Shown here one piece after another: positions 1 through 7,572 of a stretch of 64,000 nt of DNA. The notes under the pieces were generated by a model. It saw only the letters and a program-made list of their open reading frames with translations. It was not told where the DNA came from and did no database searches. How positions within the stretch are numbered: the first letter of the stretch is position 1; every line of letters begins with the position of its first letter. This DNA comes from Paenibacillus kyungheensis (GTDB lineage: Bacteria > Bacillota > Bacilli > Paenibacillales > Paenibacillaceae): positions 4,068,001 through 4,132,000 of the forward strand of contig NZ_CP117416.1 of NCBI RefSeq assembly GCF_028606985.1, written 5' to 3'. The translations under genes were made by a program, and so were the position numbers.

Positions 1-392
1 TCTACTACCAGCATCCCATTGATCTGATGTTCATGCACAAGATGCTTTAATTGCTCGGTATCTGTAGGATTTTCGATACTGAATACAAATTCTAACCGCA
101 TTCCCCGACGACTCAACTCTTTTTCGATACCTTCTAAAATCACAGAGAAATACGGATTATTATATTTATTTTGCGGCTTTGCTACAACACAACCTATACG
201 GTAAGCTGTAGTCTGCTCGTCTTTTTTGGTAGTGGATGAACGAGTTTTGTTATATCCCAGTTCTGCGGCGGTATCCCATATTTTTTTACGTGTCTCTTCA
301 CTTACCGAACGGTTGGCATCATTTTTCATTACTCGTGAAACGGTAGAGATCGACACACCTACACGTTCAGCAATATCTTTTAGTTTAGCCAT
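1..392 (-). CDS. LacI-family transcriptional regulator (3' end beyond window)
   Basis: The minus-strand frame starts at 392 and runs off the left edge, so only about 130 N-terminal residues are visible. It opens MAKLKDIAERVGVSISTVSR, the helix-turn-helix that starts LacI/GalR repressors, followed by the hinge and the start of a periplasmic-binding-like sensor domain (CVVAKPQNKYNNPYFSVILEG). It is probably the repressor of the neighbouring sugar ABC locus, because its own promoter carries the same palindrome found three more times between the ABC operon and the DUF4832 gene. The ligand cannot be told from this fragment. Family assignment is firm; target assignment is inference. Confidence 0.93.
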   Translation of the reverse strand, partial: MAKLKDIAERVGVSISTVSRVMKNDANRSVSEETRKKIWDTAAELGYNKTRSSTTKKDEQTTAYRIGCVVAKPQNKYNNPYFSVILEGIEKELSRRGMRLEFVFSIENPTDTEQLKHLVHEHQINGMLVV

Positions 393-477
393 AAGTTTGT
401 CCTTTCTCTGCAAGTGATTCTTTGGATTGATCATGTGATCGTAACGATTTAATATCTGTATACTTATTTCATGCGCA

Positions 478-494
478 AATTTTGCGGCAAAATT
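478..494. promoter_or_regulatory. LacI-type operator, site 1 (autoregulatory)
   Basis: AATTTTGCGGCAAAATT is an odd-length palindrome broken only at its central base. It lies directly downstream of the -10 box of the regulator gene and covers the expected transcription start, so binding would repress the regulator itself. The 11-bp core TTTGCSGCAAA recurs, in full or slightly shortened, at 4866, 4985 and 5131. Confidence 0.75.
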
Positions 495-495
495 A

Positions 496-524
496 ATTTT
501 ATAGTGCTCATTTGCTTCTGTCAA
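496..524 (-). promoter_or_regulatory. Promoter of the LacI-family regulator
   Basis: On the minus strand, TTGACA (519-524) and TAAAAT (496-501) are separated by 17 bp, a standard SigA arrangement. An alternative TATAAA with a 15-bp spacer overlaps it. Operator site 1 sits immediately downstream. Confidence 0.65.
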
Positions 525-545
525 TCATACCATCTTTATGTAAAT

Positions 546-584
546 AAGCAGAACAAGCGCGATAATCTCACTATTGTTCTGCTT
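546..584 (-). terminator. Terminator of the sugar ABC operon
   Basis: An 11-bp perfect inverted repeat (AAGCAGAACAA with TTGTTCTGCTT) lies just past the stop codon of the solute-binding protein gene. The minus-strand sequence after it is T-rich. It separates the ABC operon from the downstream regulator gene. Confidence 0.75.
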
Positions 585-599
585 CTGAACGTGATATCT

Positions 600-1943
600 T
601 TAATTCATTTGCGATGCTAACTGATCTAGTGCGGCTTGTACATCTCCTTCACCTGCCAACGGAAGTTTGAGTGCTTGTTCACCATATGTCCAGACCAAAT
701 CCGTTTTCTTCGCGGTAAAAGGAGATACAATTCCAAATTGTTGAGCATCAATAAAAATCTGATTACCTGAACCTGCTTTGGCTAAATAAGCATCGGCGGC
801 GGCTTTATTTGACGGAATCGAATACCCTTGCTGTGCCAGCGCTGTTTGTCCATCCGGCCCTGCTAACCATGCGGCCAAACGGTACGCCGCTTCTTCATGT
901 TCGGTCATAGCGCTAACGGCTACACCTGCGGGCTGAACAACGGTTTTATTTTCTTTGAATTTAGGCAAATACGTAATACCGTAATCGGTCTTCGCTTCCT
1001 GGTAATTGGTTACATTCCAGCTTCCACCAGGGTTCATAGCTACTTTGCCTGTAGTAATCGCTAGGTTAACCTGTCCACCCAATCCTTCAATTTGAGCAGG
1101 AGTGGTATTGATTTTTTTAGTTTTGGTTAGATCGATAAATGTATCTAACACTTGCTTGGCTTCAGGTGTGTTCAGCGCTAATGTACCGTCATCATTGATT
1201 AATTTAGCTCCATTGGACCACAATTCAGGTTCTAGAAACCAATCAATACTTGAACCGGGTGAGATCGACATCCCCCACTGGGCTATCTGATTACTATCGA
1301 ATCCTGTTTCATCTGCTGTTTTCCCATTTTTATCTATCGTCATCTGGGTAGCAATTTGTGTAATCTCGTCCCATGTAGGTTCTAATACAGGCGGTTTGGC
1401 TCCTTTGGGATTGGTTTTGGGATCATTGAACAATGCTTTGTTGTAATACCAGACAATCACATTGGCATCGATCGGCAAAGAGACTTGTTTGCCCTCATAT
1501 TGATGAAGCGCTAAGATACCGGGATCAATATTATTCAGATCAAAAGATTGACTGGTTAATAGCGTATCTAATTCTTTAAAAATACCAAGCTGTGCATACT
1601 TCTCAATATATGCATAACTTGTTTTCATCACATCAGGTAATTTACCGCCTGCGGCATTCGCGGTTAGCCCATCCCAATAACTGCTCCAATCTTTACCTTC
1701 TAATGTTACTTTGATATCGGGATTGGCTTTCATAAAAGTATCCAACAATTCCTGTGTACGCTGTAATTCTTCTGCGGTTCCCCACTGCGCATACGTAATC
1801 TCAACCGGACTGTCTGCTGAACCTTCTTTGGTTCCAGAAGCTGAATTCGAATTGGAAGTGCCACGTCCACACCCTGCCAGTATCATACTCATCATCACCA
1901 ACATGATCACACTACAGTACATCCATTTACTGTTGATTTTCAT
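600..1943 (-). CDS. Carbohydrate ABC transporter substrate-binding lipoprotein
   Basis: A 447-residue extracellular solute-binding protein (family 1). It has a lipoprotein signal peptide ending LAGC (cysteine near residue 25), a Ser/Asn-rich linker, then a MalE-like binding domain with the typical ITYAQWGT opening and a C-terminal MNPGGSWN stretch. It should capture an oligosaccharide outside the membrane and deliver it to the two permeases encoded upstream in the same minus-strand operon. No ATPase gene is present in the cluster; these importers commonly share an MsmX-like ATPase encoded elsewhere. The gene is last in its operon, 31 bp after the MalG-like permease, and is followed by a terminator. 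The substrate is unknown. Confidence 0.93.
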   Translation of the reverse strand: MKINSKWMYCSVIMLVMMSMILAGCGRGTSNSNSASGTKEGSADSPVEITYAQWGTAEELQRTQELLDTFMKANPDIKVTLEGKDWSSYWDGLTANAAGGKLPDVMKTSYAYIEKYAQLGIFKELDTLLTSQSFDLNNIDPGILALHQYEGKQVSLPIDANVIVWYYNKALFNDPKTNPKGAKPPVLEPTWDEITQIATQMTIDKNGKTADETGFDSNQIAQWGMSISPGSSIDWFLEPELWSNGAKLINDDGTLALNTPEAKQVLDTFIDLTKTKKINTTPAQIEGLGGQVNLAITTGKVAMNPGGSWNVTNYQEAKTDYGITYLPKFKENKTVVQPAGVAVSAMTEHEEAAYRLAAWLAGPDGQTALAQQGYSIPSNKAAADAYLAKAGSGNQIFIDAQQFGIVSPFTAKKTDLVWTYGEQALKLPLAGEGDVQAALDQLASQMN

Positions 1944-1974
1944 AATAAGCGCCCCTTTAATCAGATGATCGACC

Positions 1975-2826
1975 TTATCCTTTGGAACCTGTCAGTACAA
2001 CCCCTTCGACAATATAACGTTGCGCAAAAAAATACAGAATCGCTATTGGAATAATGCTGATAAAAGCACCTGCCGCCAGAGCGGGAAAATCCTGGCTGGT
2101 CTGTCCGATTAACAATTGCAAACCTACACTCAATGTGAATAACTGACTGTCTTTGATATACAAAAAAGGACCTAAAAAATCGAGCCACGAATTAACAAAA
2201 GCAAAAATAATCGTCGTGATAATAATCGGCTTGGACAAAGGCATAATTACGCGAAAATAAACCGTCCAGCGATTGCCTCCATCGAGATAAGTAGCTTCAT
2301 CCAGTTCTTGCGGAATTGTTAAGAAAAATTGGCGGAACAAAAAAATATAATAGGCTCCTCCTAACCATGAAGGAACGATAAGCGGTAGCCAGGTATCAAT
2401 CCACCCGAGCTTAGTAAATAATACGTACGAAGGAATCATCATAATTGAAGGAGGGATCATCAATGTCATTAACACTAATGGAAATAAACGTGAAGCGTAG
2501 TTTGTTTTGAAGCGGGCAAATCCATAGGCAACCAGTGAACTAGAAATCACAGCACCAATCACGACCAAGATCGATACGATTAATGAATTTTCTATCCATT
2601 GCAACATTAAAGGCTGAACAGCAAACAATCGCTCAAACGATTCAAACGTAATCGATTCTGGTAAAAGAGTAGGCGGCATTTTATACGTTTCAGCTTTTGT
2701 TTTCATCATGGTAGAAAGTAGCCAGACTAAAGGCCCTATAAATAGTAATAATGCGGTACATAACAATACATATTTCACAATCACACCTGCGATATAACGG
2801 GTTGATGTCGTTCTCGTACTTCTCAT
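1975..2826 (-). CDS. Carbohydrate ABC transporter permease (MalG-like)
   Basis: A 283-residue inner-membrane permease with six predicted TM segments. It carries the EAA loop for ATPase docking (EATYLDGGNRWTVYFRVIMP) and the usual end EGVVLTGSKG of the MalG/UgpE family. It should form the translocation pore with the MalF-like protein encoded 12 bp upstream. Length is normal for the family and no defects were seen. Confidence 0.93.
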   Translation of the reverse strand: MRSTRTTSTRYIAGVIVKYVLLCTALLLFIGPLVWLLSTMMKTKAETYKMPPTLLPESITFESFERLFAVQPLMLQWIENSLIVSILVVIGAVISSSLVAYGFARFKTNYASRLFPLVLMTLMIPPSIMMIPSYVLFTKLGWIDTWLPLIVPSWLGGAYYIFLFRQFFLTIPQELDEATYLDGGNRWTVYFRVIMPLSKPIIITTIIFAFVNSWLDFLGPFLYIKDSQLFTLSVGLQLLIGQTSQDFPALAAGAFISIIPIAILYFFAQRYIVEGVVLTGSKG

Positions 2827-2838
2827 TATTTCCCCTCC

Positions 2839-3729
2839 CTACTTATCCCCTTCGTAATACACAACACGATTCGAAATTTTCATCAATATCCATGTCACGA
2901 CAGCAATCAGAATAAACAAAAAGATAGACTGGGACATCGCCATACTAAACTTGAGGTCGGTAAAGGTTGATTTGTAAATGCTATACACAAACGTATACGA
3001 AGCATAATTGGGTCCACCCCGGGATAATAATAAGGATTCGGTAAATAGCTGAAAGTTGTACATGGTCTGAATAATCACAACAAATAAAATCGAAGGGCTA
3101 ATCATCGGAAGAGTAATCGAAAAGAAACTGCGTACTTTACCTGCTCCATCAATTTCTACCGCTTCATACAGATGACGGGGTACATTTTTGAGAGCAGCCA
3201 GAAAGATAAGAACACCACTACCCGAAATCCATACTTGTAGCAAAATAATAACTGGTTTTATCGTATGCTCGCCGCCAAGCCAATCGATTTTGGAAATACC
3301 GATACTCCCAAGCGCAGCATTCAATATCCCAAATTCGGAGTTGAATACCAACCGCCAGATAATCACGGTCGCGACAATCGGTACCAATGTCGGCAAATAG
3401 TAAAAGGTACGGAATAGCGCTATGCCTTTGATATTCATATTCAGTAATAACGCTAACAACAACATACCAATCGTCACAACAGGAACGCCAAACACAACAA
3501 AATATAATGTATTAAACAAACTTTTGAGAAAAATAGAATCATTCGTCATCTCGACAAAATTATCCAGACCTACAAATTGATACGTGACGGCTCCTGGTAA
3601 ACGAGCATCGGTAAAAGCATAAAAAACAGATGTTCCAAAAGGAATCAAGAAAAATGTAATAAAGCCGATGATCCATGGAGCAATAAAAAGAAAAAATAAC
3701 AGGGTATCATACTTTCTGAGACCTTTCAT
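2839..3729 (-). CDS. Carbohydrate ABC transporter permease (MalF/UgpA-like)
   Basis: A 296-residue permease with six TM segments and an EAA-like loop (EAVEIDGAGKVRSFFSITLP), as in UgpA/LacF-type proteins that lack the large MalF periplasmic loop. It pairs with the MalG-like permease. It begins 18 bp after the oxidoreductase gene, with a GGGGGGC-like ribosome site, so one transcript from the promoter at 4928-4956 should cover all four genes. Confidence 0.92.
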   Translation of the reverse strand: MKGLRKYDTLLFFLFIAPWIIGFITFFLIPFGTSVFYAFTDARLPGAVTYQFVGLDNFVEMTNDSIFLKSLFNTLYFVVFGVPVVTIGMLLLALLLNMNIKGIALFRTFYYLPTLVPIVATVIIWRLVFNSEFGILNAALGSIGISKIDWLGGEHTIKPVIILLQVWISGSGVLIFLAALKNVPRHLYEAVEIDGAGKVRSFFSITLPMISPSILFVVIIQTMYNFQLFTESLLLSRGGPNYASYTFVYSIYKSTFTDLKFSMAMSQSIFLFILIAVVTWILMKISNRVVYYEGDK

Positions 3730-3747
3730 TTGAGCCCCCCTTTCTTT

Positions 3748-4842
3748 TTATAGTTCGGCTAAATACACATACCGTTCTTCTACGATTGATTTCTCGGCTG
3801 CAAGTGCGACTAACAAAGCATTACGACCGATCTCCGCATTGGCAAATGGCTCAGTTCCTTCTATAATACATTTCAAAAAATCGATCCGTTGGGTCTGTCC
3901 ACCGGTATGTCCACCCATAATCGAATCTGAAGTTACATCCATATCCAAATGTTCGCGTGTATAATCGGCTCCACCTGCAATATCGATCGTACGGTCGTTT
4001 TTGGCTACCATTTGCACACCATTTTCACCGATCAGTCCGATCTCTAATCCTTCATCCAGTAGATTTCTAGGTTGCAGATACATACACAATCCTAGATTCG
4101 CTTTACTGCCATTTTCATAATCAATCGTGATAAAAGCGTGATCTACGATCGAAGTCTGTTCTATACTTTTGACCGGATAATGACTATATGAATTATAAAT
4201 CATATTTTCCTGTCCTTGTTTCAGTACATGCTGCCCACCTGAAGCAAATACACGTACAGGTGGAGAGTCGATCATCCAGTTGAAAATATCAAAATGATGG
4301 CAATCTTTCTCTACAATCGCTCCACCCGATTTGGACTGATCATAAAACCAATCGGTCGGTGGAAAAGGATCACGAAACTCTTTGCACCACATTAATTTCA
4401 CATCGCCTAAGCGTTCATTCGCTAATTCTTTTGCCATACGGCGATACAGATTCGAATAACGATAGACCAGCCCGATCTGCAATACTTTATTATGTTGAGC
4501 TGCCGCCGCAATAATAGCATCACAGTCTTCTAATGTATGAGCAACTGGCTTTTCCAAAAAAACATGTTTGCCTGCTTCTAAAAAAGCAACAGCTACTTCA
4601 CGGTGCAAATAGTTAGGAATACTGATCACGACTGCATCCAGATCGTCCTTGTTCAATAATTCCCGATAATCTTGATAAATAACAGGTTGACTATTCGTTA
4701 ATTCTTTTAACGTTCGTTCTACATTGGCTTCATGGGTATCACATATGTACAACACTTCACAATCATCTAATCGATCGAATCCGATACAATGATGCGAGCC
4801 CATATCGCCTACTCCAATAAATGCTAGTCTTATTTTCTCCAT
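3748..4842 (-). CDS. Gfo/Idh/MocA-family NAD(P)-dependent oxidoreductase
   Basis: About 364 residues. The N-terminal Rossmann fold starts IRLAFIGVGDMGSHH (nucleotide-binding G-x-G-x-x-G), and the catalytic EKP motif follows (FLEKPVAHTLEDCD). The C-terminal domain contains GGAIVEKDCHHFD, which supplies the conserved D/H residues of the family. The frame is open to 4860, but the ATG at 4842 is preferred: GGAG lies 9 nt before it and would be inside the longer product. It is the first gene of the sugar ABC operon, so it probably oxidises the imported sugar or a derivative. It is unlikely to be inositol dehydrogenase, because it lies far from iol and under a different operator. Confidence 0.88.
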   Translation of the reverse strand: MEKIRLAFIGVGDMGSHHCIGFDRLDDCEVLYICDTHEANVERTLKELTNSQPVIYQDYRELLNKDDLDAVVISIPNYLHREVAVAFLEAGKHVFLEKPVAHTLEDCDAIIAAAAQHNKVLQIGLVYRYSNLYRRMAKELANERLGDVKLMWCKEFRDPFPPTDWFYDQSKSGGAIVEKDCHHFDIFNWMIDSPPVRVFASGGQHVLKQGQENMIYNSYSHYPVKSIEQTSIVDHAFITIDYENGSKANLGLCMYLQPRNLLDEGLEIGLIGENGVQMVAKNDRTIDIAGGADYTREHLDMDVTSDSIMGGHTGGQTQRIDFLKCIIEGTEPFANAEIGRNALLVALAAEKSIVEERYVYLAEL

Positions 4843-4865
4843 TTTTCCACACTCCATCATTTAAT

Positions 4866-4876
4866 TTTGCGGCAAA
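4866..4876. promoter_or_regulatory. LacI-type operator, site 2
   Basis: TTTGCGGCAAA, nearly palindromic beyond the core (TTAATTTTGC/GGCAAATTAA). It lies just upstream of the oxidoreductase gene and about 50 bp downstream of the -10 box at 4928-4933. Its centre is 118 bp from site 3, a distance that could allow a looped repressor complex. Confidence 0.7.
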
Positions 4877-4927
4877 TTAAAATATAAACAATGTCAAATA
4901 AGCTAACTCAATACTAAGTATGACTTG

Positions 4928-4956
4928 ATAGTAAAGTAGACATTGGCTCTTGTCAA
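4928..4956 (-). promoter_or_regulatory. Promoter of the oxidoreductase/sugar ABC operon
   Basis: On the minus strand, TTGACA (4951-4956), 17 bp, TACTAT (4928-4933). It lies between operator sites 2 and 3 and drives transcription leftward into the oxidoreductase, permeases and binding protein. Confidence 0.75.
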
Positions 4957-4984
4957 TCTATTTTATGCTTTTTCATGTTATATT

Positions 4985-4993
4985 TTGCCGCAA
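4985..4993. promoter_or_regulatory. LacI-type operator, site 3
   Basis: TTGCCGCAA inside ATTTTGCCGCAATTTT. It lies between the two divergent promoters, about 30 bp upstream of the leftward -35 box and about 60 bp upstream of the rightward one, so one bound repressor could affect both directions. Confidence 0.65.
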
Positions 4994-5051
4994 TTTTAAG
5001 TTTAATTTCTTTTATTTTCTCTAAAATATCCAAATTTGAGGTTAAATTAGC

Positions 5052-5080
5052 TTGTATATGGAAAATAATTGACTTATAAT
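5052..5080 (+). promoter_or_regulatory. Candidate promoter of the DUF4832 gene
   Basis: TTGTAT (5052-5057), 17 bp, TATAAT (5075-5080), pointing at the secreted protein gene. The predicted leader is about 190 nt and contains operator site 4. An overlapping TTGACT lacks a well-spaced -10. Confidence 0.55.
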
Positions 5081-5130
5081 GCTTATGTGATCTTACATAA
5101 TATTTTTCTCAATTCTATTCATTTTAAATA

Positions 5131-5141
5131 TTTGCCGCAAA
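5131..5141. promoter_or_regulatory. LacI-type operator, site 4
   Basis: TTTGCCGCAAA, a perfect match to the shared core with the central base inverted. It lies about 50 bp downstream of the -10 at 5075-5080, where it could act as a roadblock or loop partner of site 3 (centres 147 bp apart). Confidence 0.68.
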
Positions 5142-5210
5142 AAAATAAGTTTATTGCTTATTTTCTAAAAGTCATGGGTAGATTAACTATTTAATACGTA
5201 AAGGAGGTGG

Positions 5211-5273
5211 TTGAACAGGGGAGGAAGCAGATCTTCAGTCACGAATAAACCGTATAAATACGAAGGAGGATGA
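5211..5273 (+). other. Possible 20-codon leader ORF before the DUF4832 gene
   Basis: A TTG codon at 5211 opens a frame of 20 codons that ends at a TGA inside the next gene's start region (GGATGACGATG). A very strong AAGGAGG lies at 5201-5207, but only 3 nt separate it from the TTG, which is short. The Shine-Dalgarno has no better start nearby. It may be a coupled leader peptide, or only a standby ribosome site for the downstream gene. Confidence 0.2.
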
Positions 5274-5275
5274 CG

Positions 5276-7264
5276 ATGCAATTATTAAAATGGAGTACGA
5301 AGCGTCTTACTTTAATGTGGATCGTGTTAGTGATGTTATGTACACTGTTTGCCCCTTCAACCATGATTCAACAAAGTCAGGCAGCAACGATTGGAGTAGA
5401 TGGTAATGCAGCCGATTGGAGTAGTATTAACGCTTTAACAACTAATACAGGTACTGCTCAGAGTCTCAAAGTAACGCAGAATAGTACTAACTTGTACGCT
5501 CTTGTTCAAGGTGCTGGTCTGAGCACGGCTACAGGAAGCTTCTGGCTCAATACAGACAATAATACAGCTACAGGTTACCAAGCTTCTGGCTGGGGTGTCA
5601 CCGGTATTGAATGGATGCTCGAAAATAATACGTTATATCGTTACACCGGAGATGGCACAAGTTGGAGTTGGAATGCAATCAGCACTTTACCTGCTTCTCA
5701 ATTTGTACGTAATTCTTCCACTATTGAGACTTCTATCCCATTGTCCACCTTGCAATTAGCAGTCGGCAATACGATAAAAATTGGTTATATTGATAACAAT
5801 TCAGCAACTAACCGTCTTCCTGCCGCTTCACTGCTATTGCCTTTGTATACTATTGCTACAGATACACCATCAACAGGCACGACAACAGTGGTCACGCCTA
5901 CAGAATTAGATAGCCCTCTTAATAATCCTTTTAAAGGTTGGTCTCCTTCTGCCAAATCGACTTCTTATCCGCAACAACACCGATTGGTATATGCAGGAGT
6001 CACATGGAAAGAATTAGAACCCACCAAAGGTAATTATGATTTCGCCGCGATCGAAGCGACTAACAATTTTGCATACTGGAAAAGTAAAGGAGTTAAAGTC
6101 GTATTCCGCCTTATTCTCGATAGCCCTTCTGGAAGTGCCCATCGCGATATTCCAGATTGGTTAGTCAATGATATTGTTGCTCAAGGTGAATCTGCTGGAG
6201 TAGCTTATAGTGATGCTACTGGAGGCATGGGCGCTGGTAACAATACAGGATTTTCTCCTAATTATAGTTCCACTTATTTGATTGCTCGCCATAAGCTAGC
6301 GATCGAAGCCATTGCTAATCGTTATAATACGAATGATCGTCCGGTCGCTTTTGTACAGATTGGATCGCTTGGACATTGGGGTGAATTCCATACATGGCCT
6401 TATGTTGGACCTAATGGAGAAACGAACTATACCGGAACATTCCCTGTTAATGCGATCTCTAATCAATATGTACAACATTATATTGATGCTTTTGCAGGCA
6501 AAGAAGATAAAATGCAATTAATGATTCGACGCAGTATTGCTCTTGCCAAAACCAATAATAAAGGGCTTGTCATGGGTATGTTTAACGATGTATTCGGAGA
6601 CAAACCAAGCTTCGATGCCGATTGGGGCTGGTACACAGGAACGCAAAATGGCTACTGGGATGATATTGGTCAACAGCAACCTGCTCACAAAGATTTCTGG
6701 GAAACACGCATTTCGGGTGGTGAGTTCTATGGTGGTGCTTCGGGTATGAATGCAGCACTCACTACAGGTGCTGGATTTACTGAAACGTTGCGTCAGACGG
6801 AACTTAGTAAACCAAGCTGGCTCGGCCCTAACTCCCCTGCTTCTCTTGCTGTTGGAGGAACACTACAAGCCAATATCGATACGTTGAAAAAACGAATGGG
6901 TTATCATTTTGTCATCAAAGAAGTATCCCATCCGACTACACTTACAGGCGCTTCTGTAGCGGTAACAGTCAAAGTCGAAAATAAAGGCGTACAGCATTTC
7001 CCTTTTGCATGGCCGTTGGAAATTCAATTGCGTAAAGGAGATACCGTTGTTGCCAAAAAAACCACAACCGCTAATCTAACTACATGGAAAACAGGATCAT
7101 ATACAGTAACTGATTCGATTCCTGTGGCTAGTAGTCTTGCCGCAGGTACGTATGATATTGCAGTAGCGATTATCAATCCGGAGACCAATACACCGGGTGT
7201 CGATTTTGCCAATACAGGTAAATTGACAGATGGAGCTTTTAAAGTAAGCACGACTACAAAATAA
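5276..7264 (+). CDS. Secreted DUF4832-like protein, putative glycoside-active enzyme
   Basis: About 662 residues. An N-terminal signal peptide ends near SQAA. Residues about 38-200 resemble a CBM9/DOMON-like beta domain (IGVDGNAADWSS opening). From about 210 on there is a TIM-barrel-like region starting LNNPFKGWSP, with WKELEPTKGNYDF, FVQIGSLGHWGEFHTW and an acidic DVFGDKPSFDADWGW stretch. The C-terminal beta domain (residues about 545-660) begins MGYHFVIKEV, as in DUF4832. ATG 5276 is preferred over 5270 because GGAGG at 5265-5269 needs a spacer. Sugar ABC genes diverge from it under the same operators, so cell-surface processing of a glycan is a reasonable inference. The catalytic activity is unproven. 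Confidence 0.85.
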   Translation: MQLLKWSTKRLTLMWIVLVMLCTLFAPSTMIQQSQAATIGVDGNAADWSSINALTTNTGTAQSLKVTQNSTNLYALVQGAGLSTATGSFWLNTDNNTATGYQASGWGVTGIEWMLENNTLYRYTGDGTSWSWNAISTLPASQFVRNSSTIETSIPLSTLQLAVGNTIKIGYIDNNSATNRLPAASLLLPLYTIATDTPSTGTTTVVTPTELDSPLNNPFKGWSPSAKSTSYPQQHRLVYAGVTWKELEPTKGNYDFAAIEATNNFAYWKSKGVKVVFRLILDSPSGSAHRDIPDWLVNDIVAQGESAGVAYSDATGGMGAGNNTGFSPNYSSTYLIARHKLAIEAIANRYNTNDRPVAFVQIGSLGHWGEFHTWPYVGPNGETNYTGTFPVNAISNQYVQHYIDAFAGKEDKMQLMIRRSIALAKTNNKGLVMGMFNDVFGDKPSFDADWGWYTGTQNGYWDDIGQQQPAHKDFWETRISGGEFYGGASGMNAALTTGAGFTETLRQTELSKPSWLGPNSPASLAVGGTLQANIDTLKKRMGYHFVIKEVSHPTTLTGASVAVTVKVENKGVQHFPFAWPLEIQLRKGDTVVAKKTTTANLTTWKTGSYTVTDSIPVASSLAAGTYDIAVAIINPETNTPGVDFANTGKLTDGAFKVSTTTK

Positions 7265-7279
7265 GTATAGTGATAAAAG

Positions 7280-7320
7280 AAACACAACAACAAATAGATC
7301 TATTTTTGTTGTTTGTGTTT
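7280..7320 (+). terminator. Terminator after the DUF4832 gene
   Basis: AAACACAACAACAAATAGA pairs with TCTATTTTTGTTGTTTGTGTTT, a long AT-rich hairpin 15 bp past the stop codon. Confidence 0.6.
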
Positions 7321-7400
7321 ATAGTTATCTCTCTTTTTATGCTTTTCTTTATCTTTCTTTTTTAAGTAGATCAATAGTTGAATACATGATGATTGTATAG

Positions 7401-7447
7401 AGCAGAACGATTCCAAAGTACGCTTTTGGAACCGTTCTGCTTTATTT
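7401..7447 (+). terminator. Second terminator before the dipeptidase gene
   Basis: AGCAGAACGATTCCAAA pairs with TTTGGAACCGTTCTGCT and is followed by TTATTTT. Together with the hairpin at 7280 it isolates the dipeptidase gene. The rest of 7265-7572 shows no gene. Confidence 0.75.
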
Positions 7448-7572
7448 TGTAGTTAAACTTTTCGCAATTGGAGCAAAACGTAGTAAAATAGAAACATACG
7501 CTTTTTGATGACTGGATATGATCCTATCGGATTCAAGCAATGATCTCTATTTCCTAAGGAGGATATACAATT

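Noticed and set aside
3748-4842. Gfo/Idh/MocA oxidoreductase as the missing iolG
   Set aside because: It lies in another operon under a different operator, and family membership alone does not give inositol dehydrogenase activity.
546-7447. Terminator stems at 546 and 7401 share AGCAGAAC as a mobile repeat
   Set aside because: Only the stem base is shared; loops and flanks differ. The same holds for the AGCCACTTC stems at 46935 and 48157.
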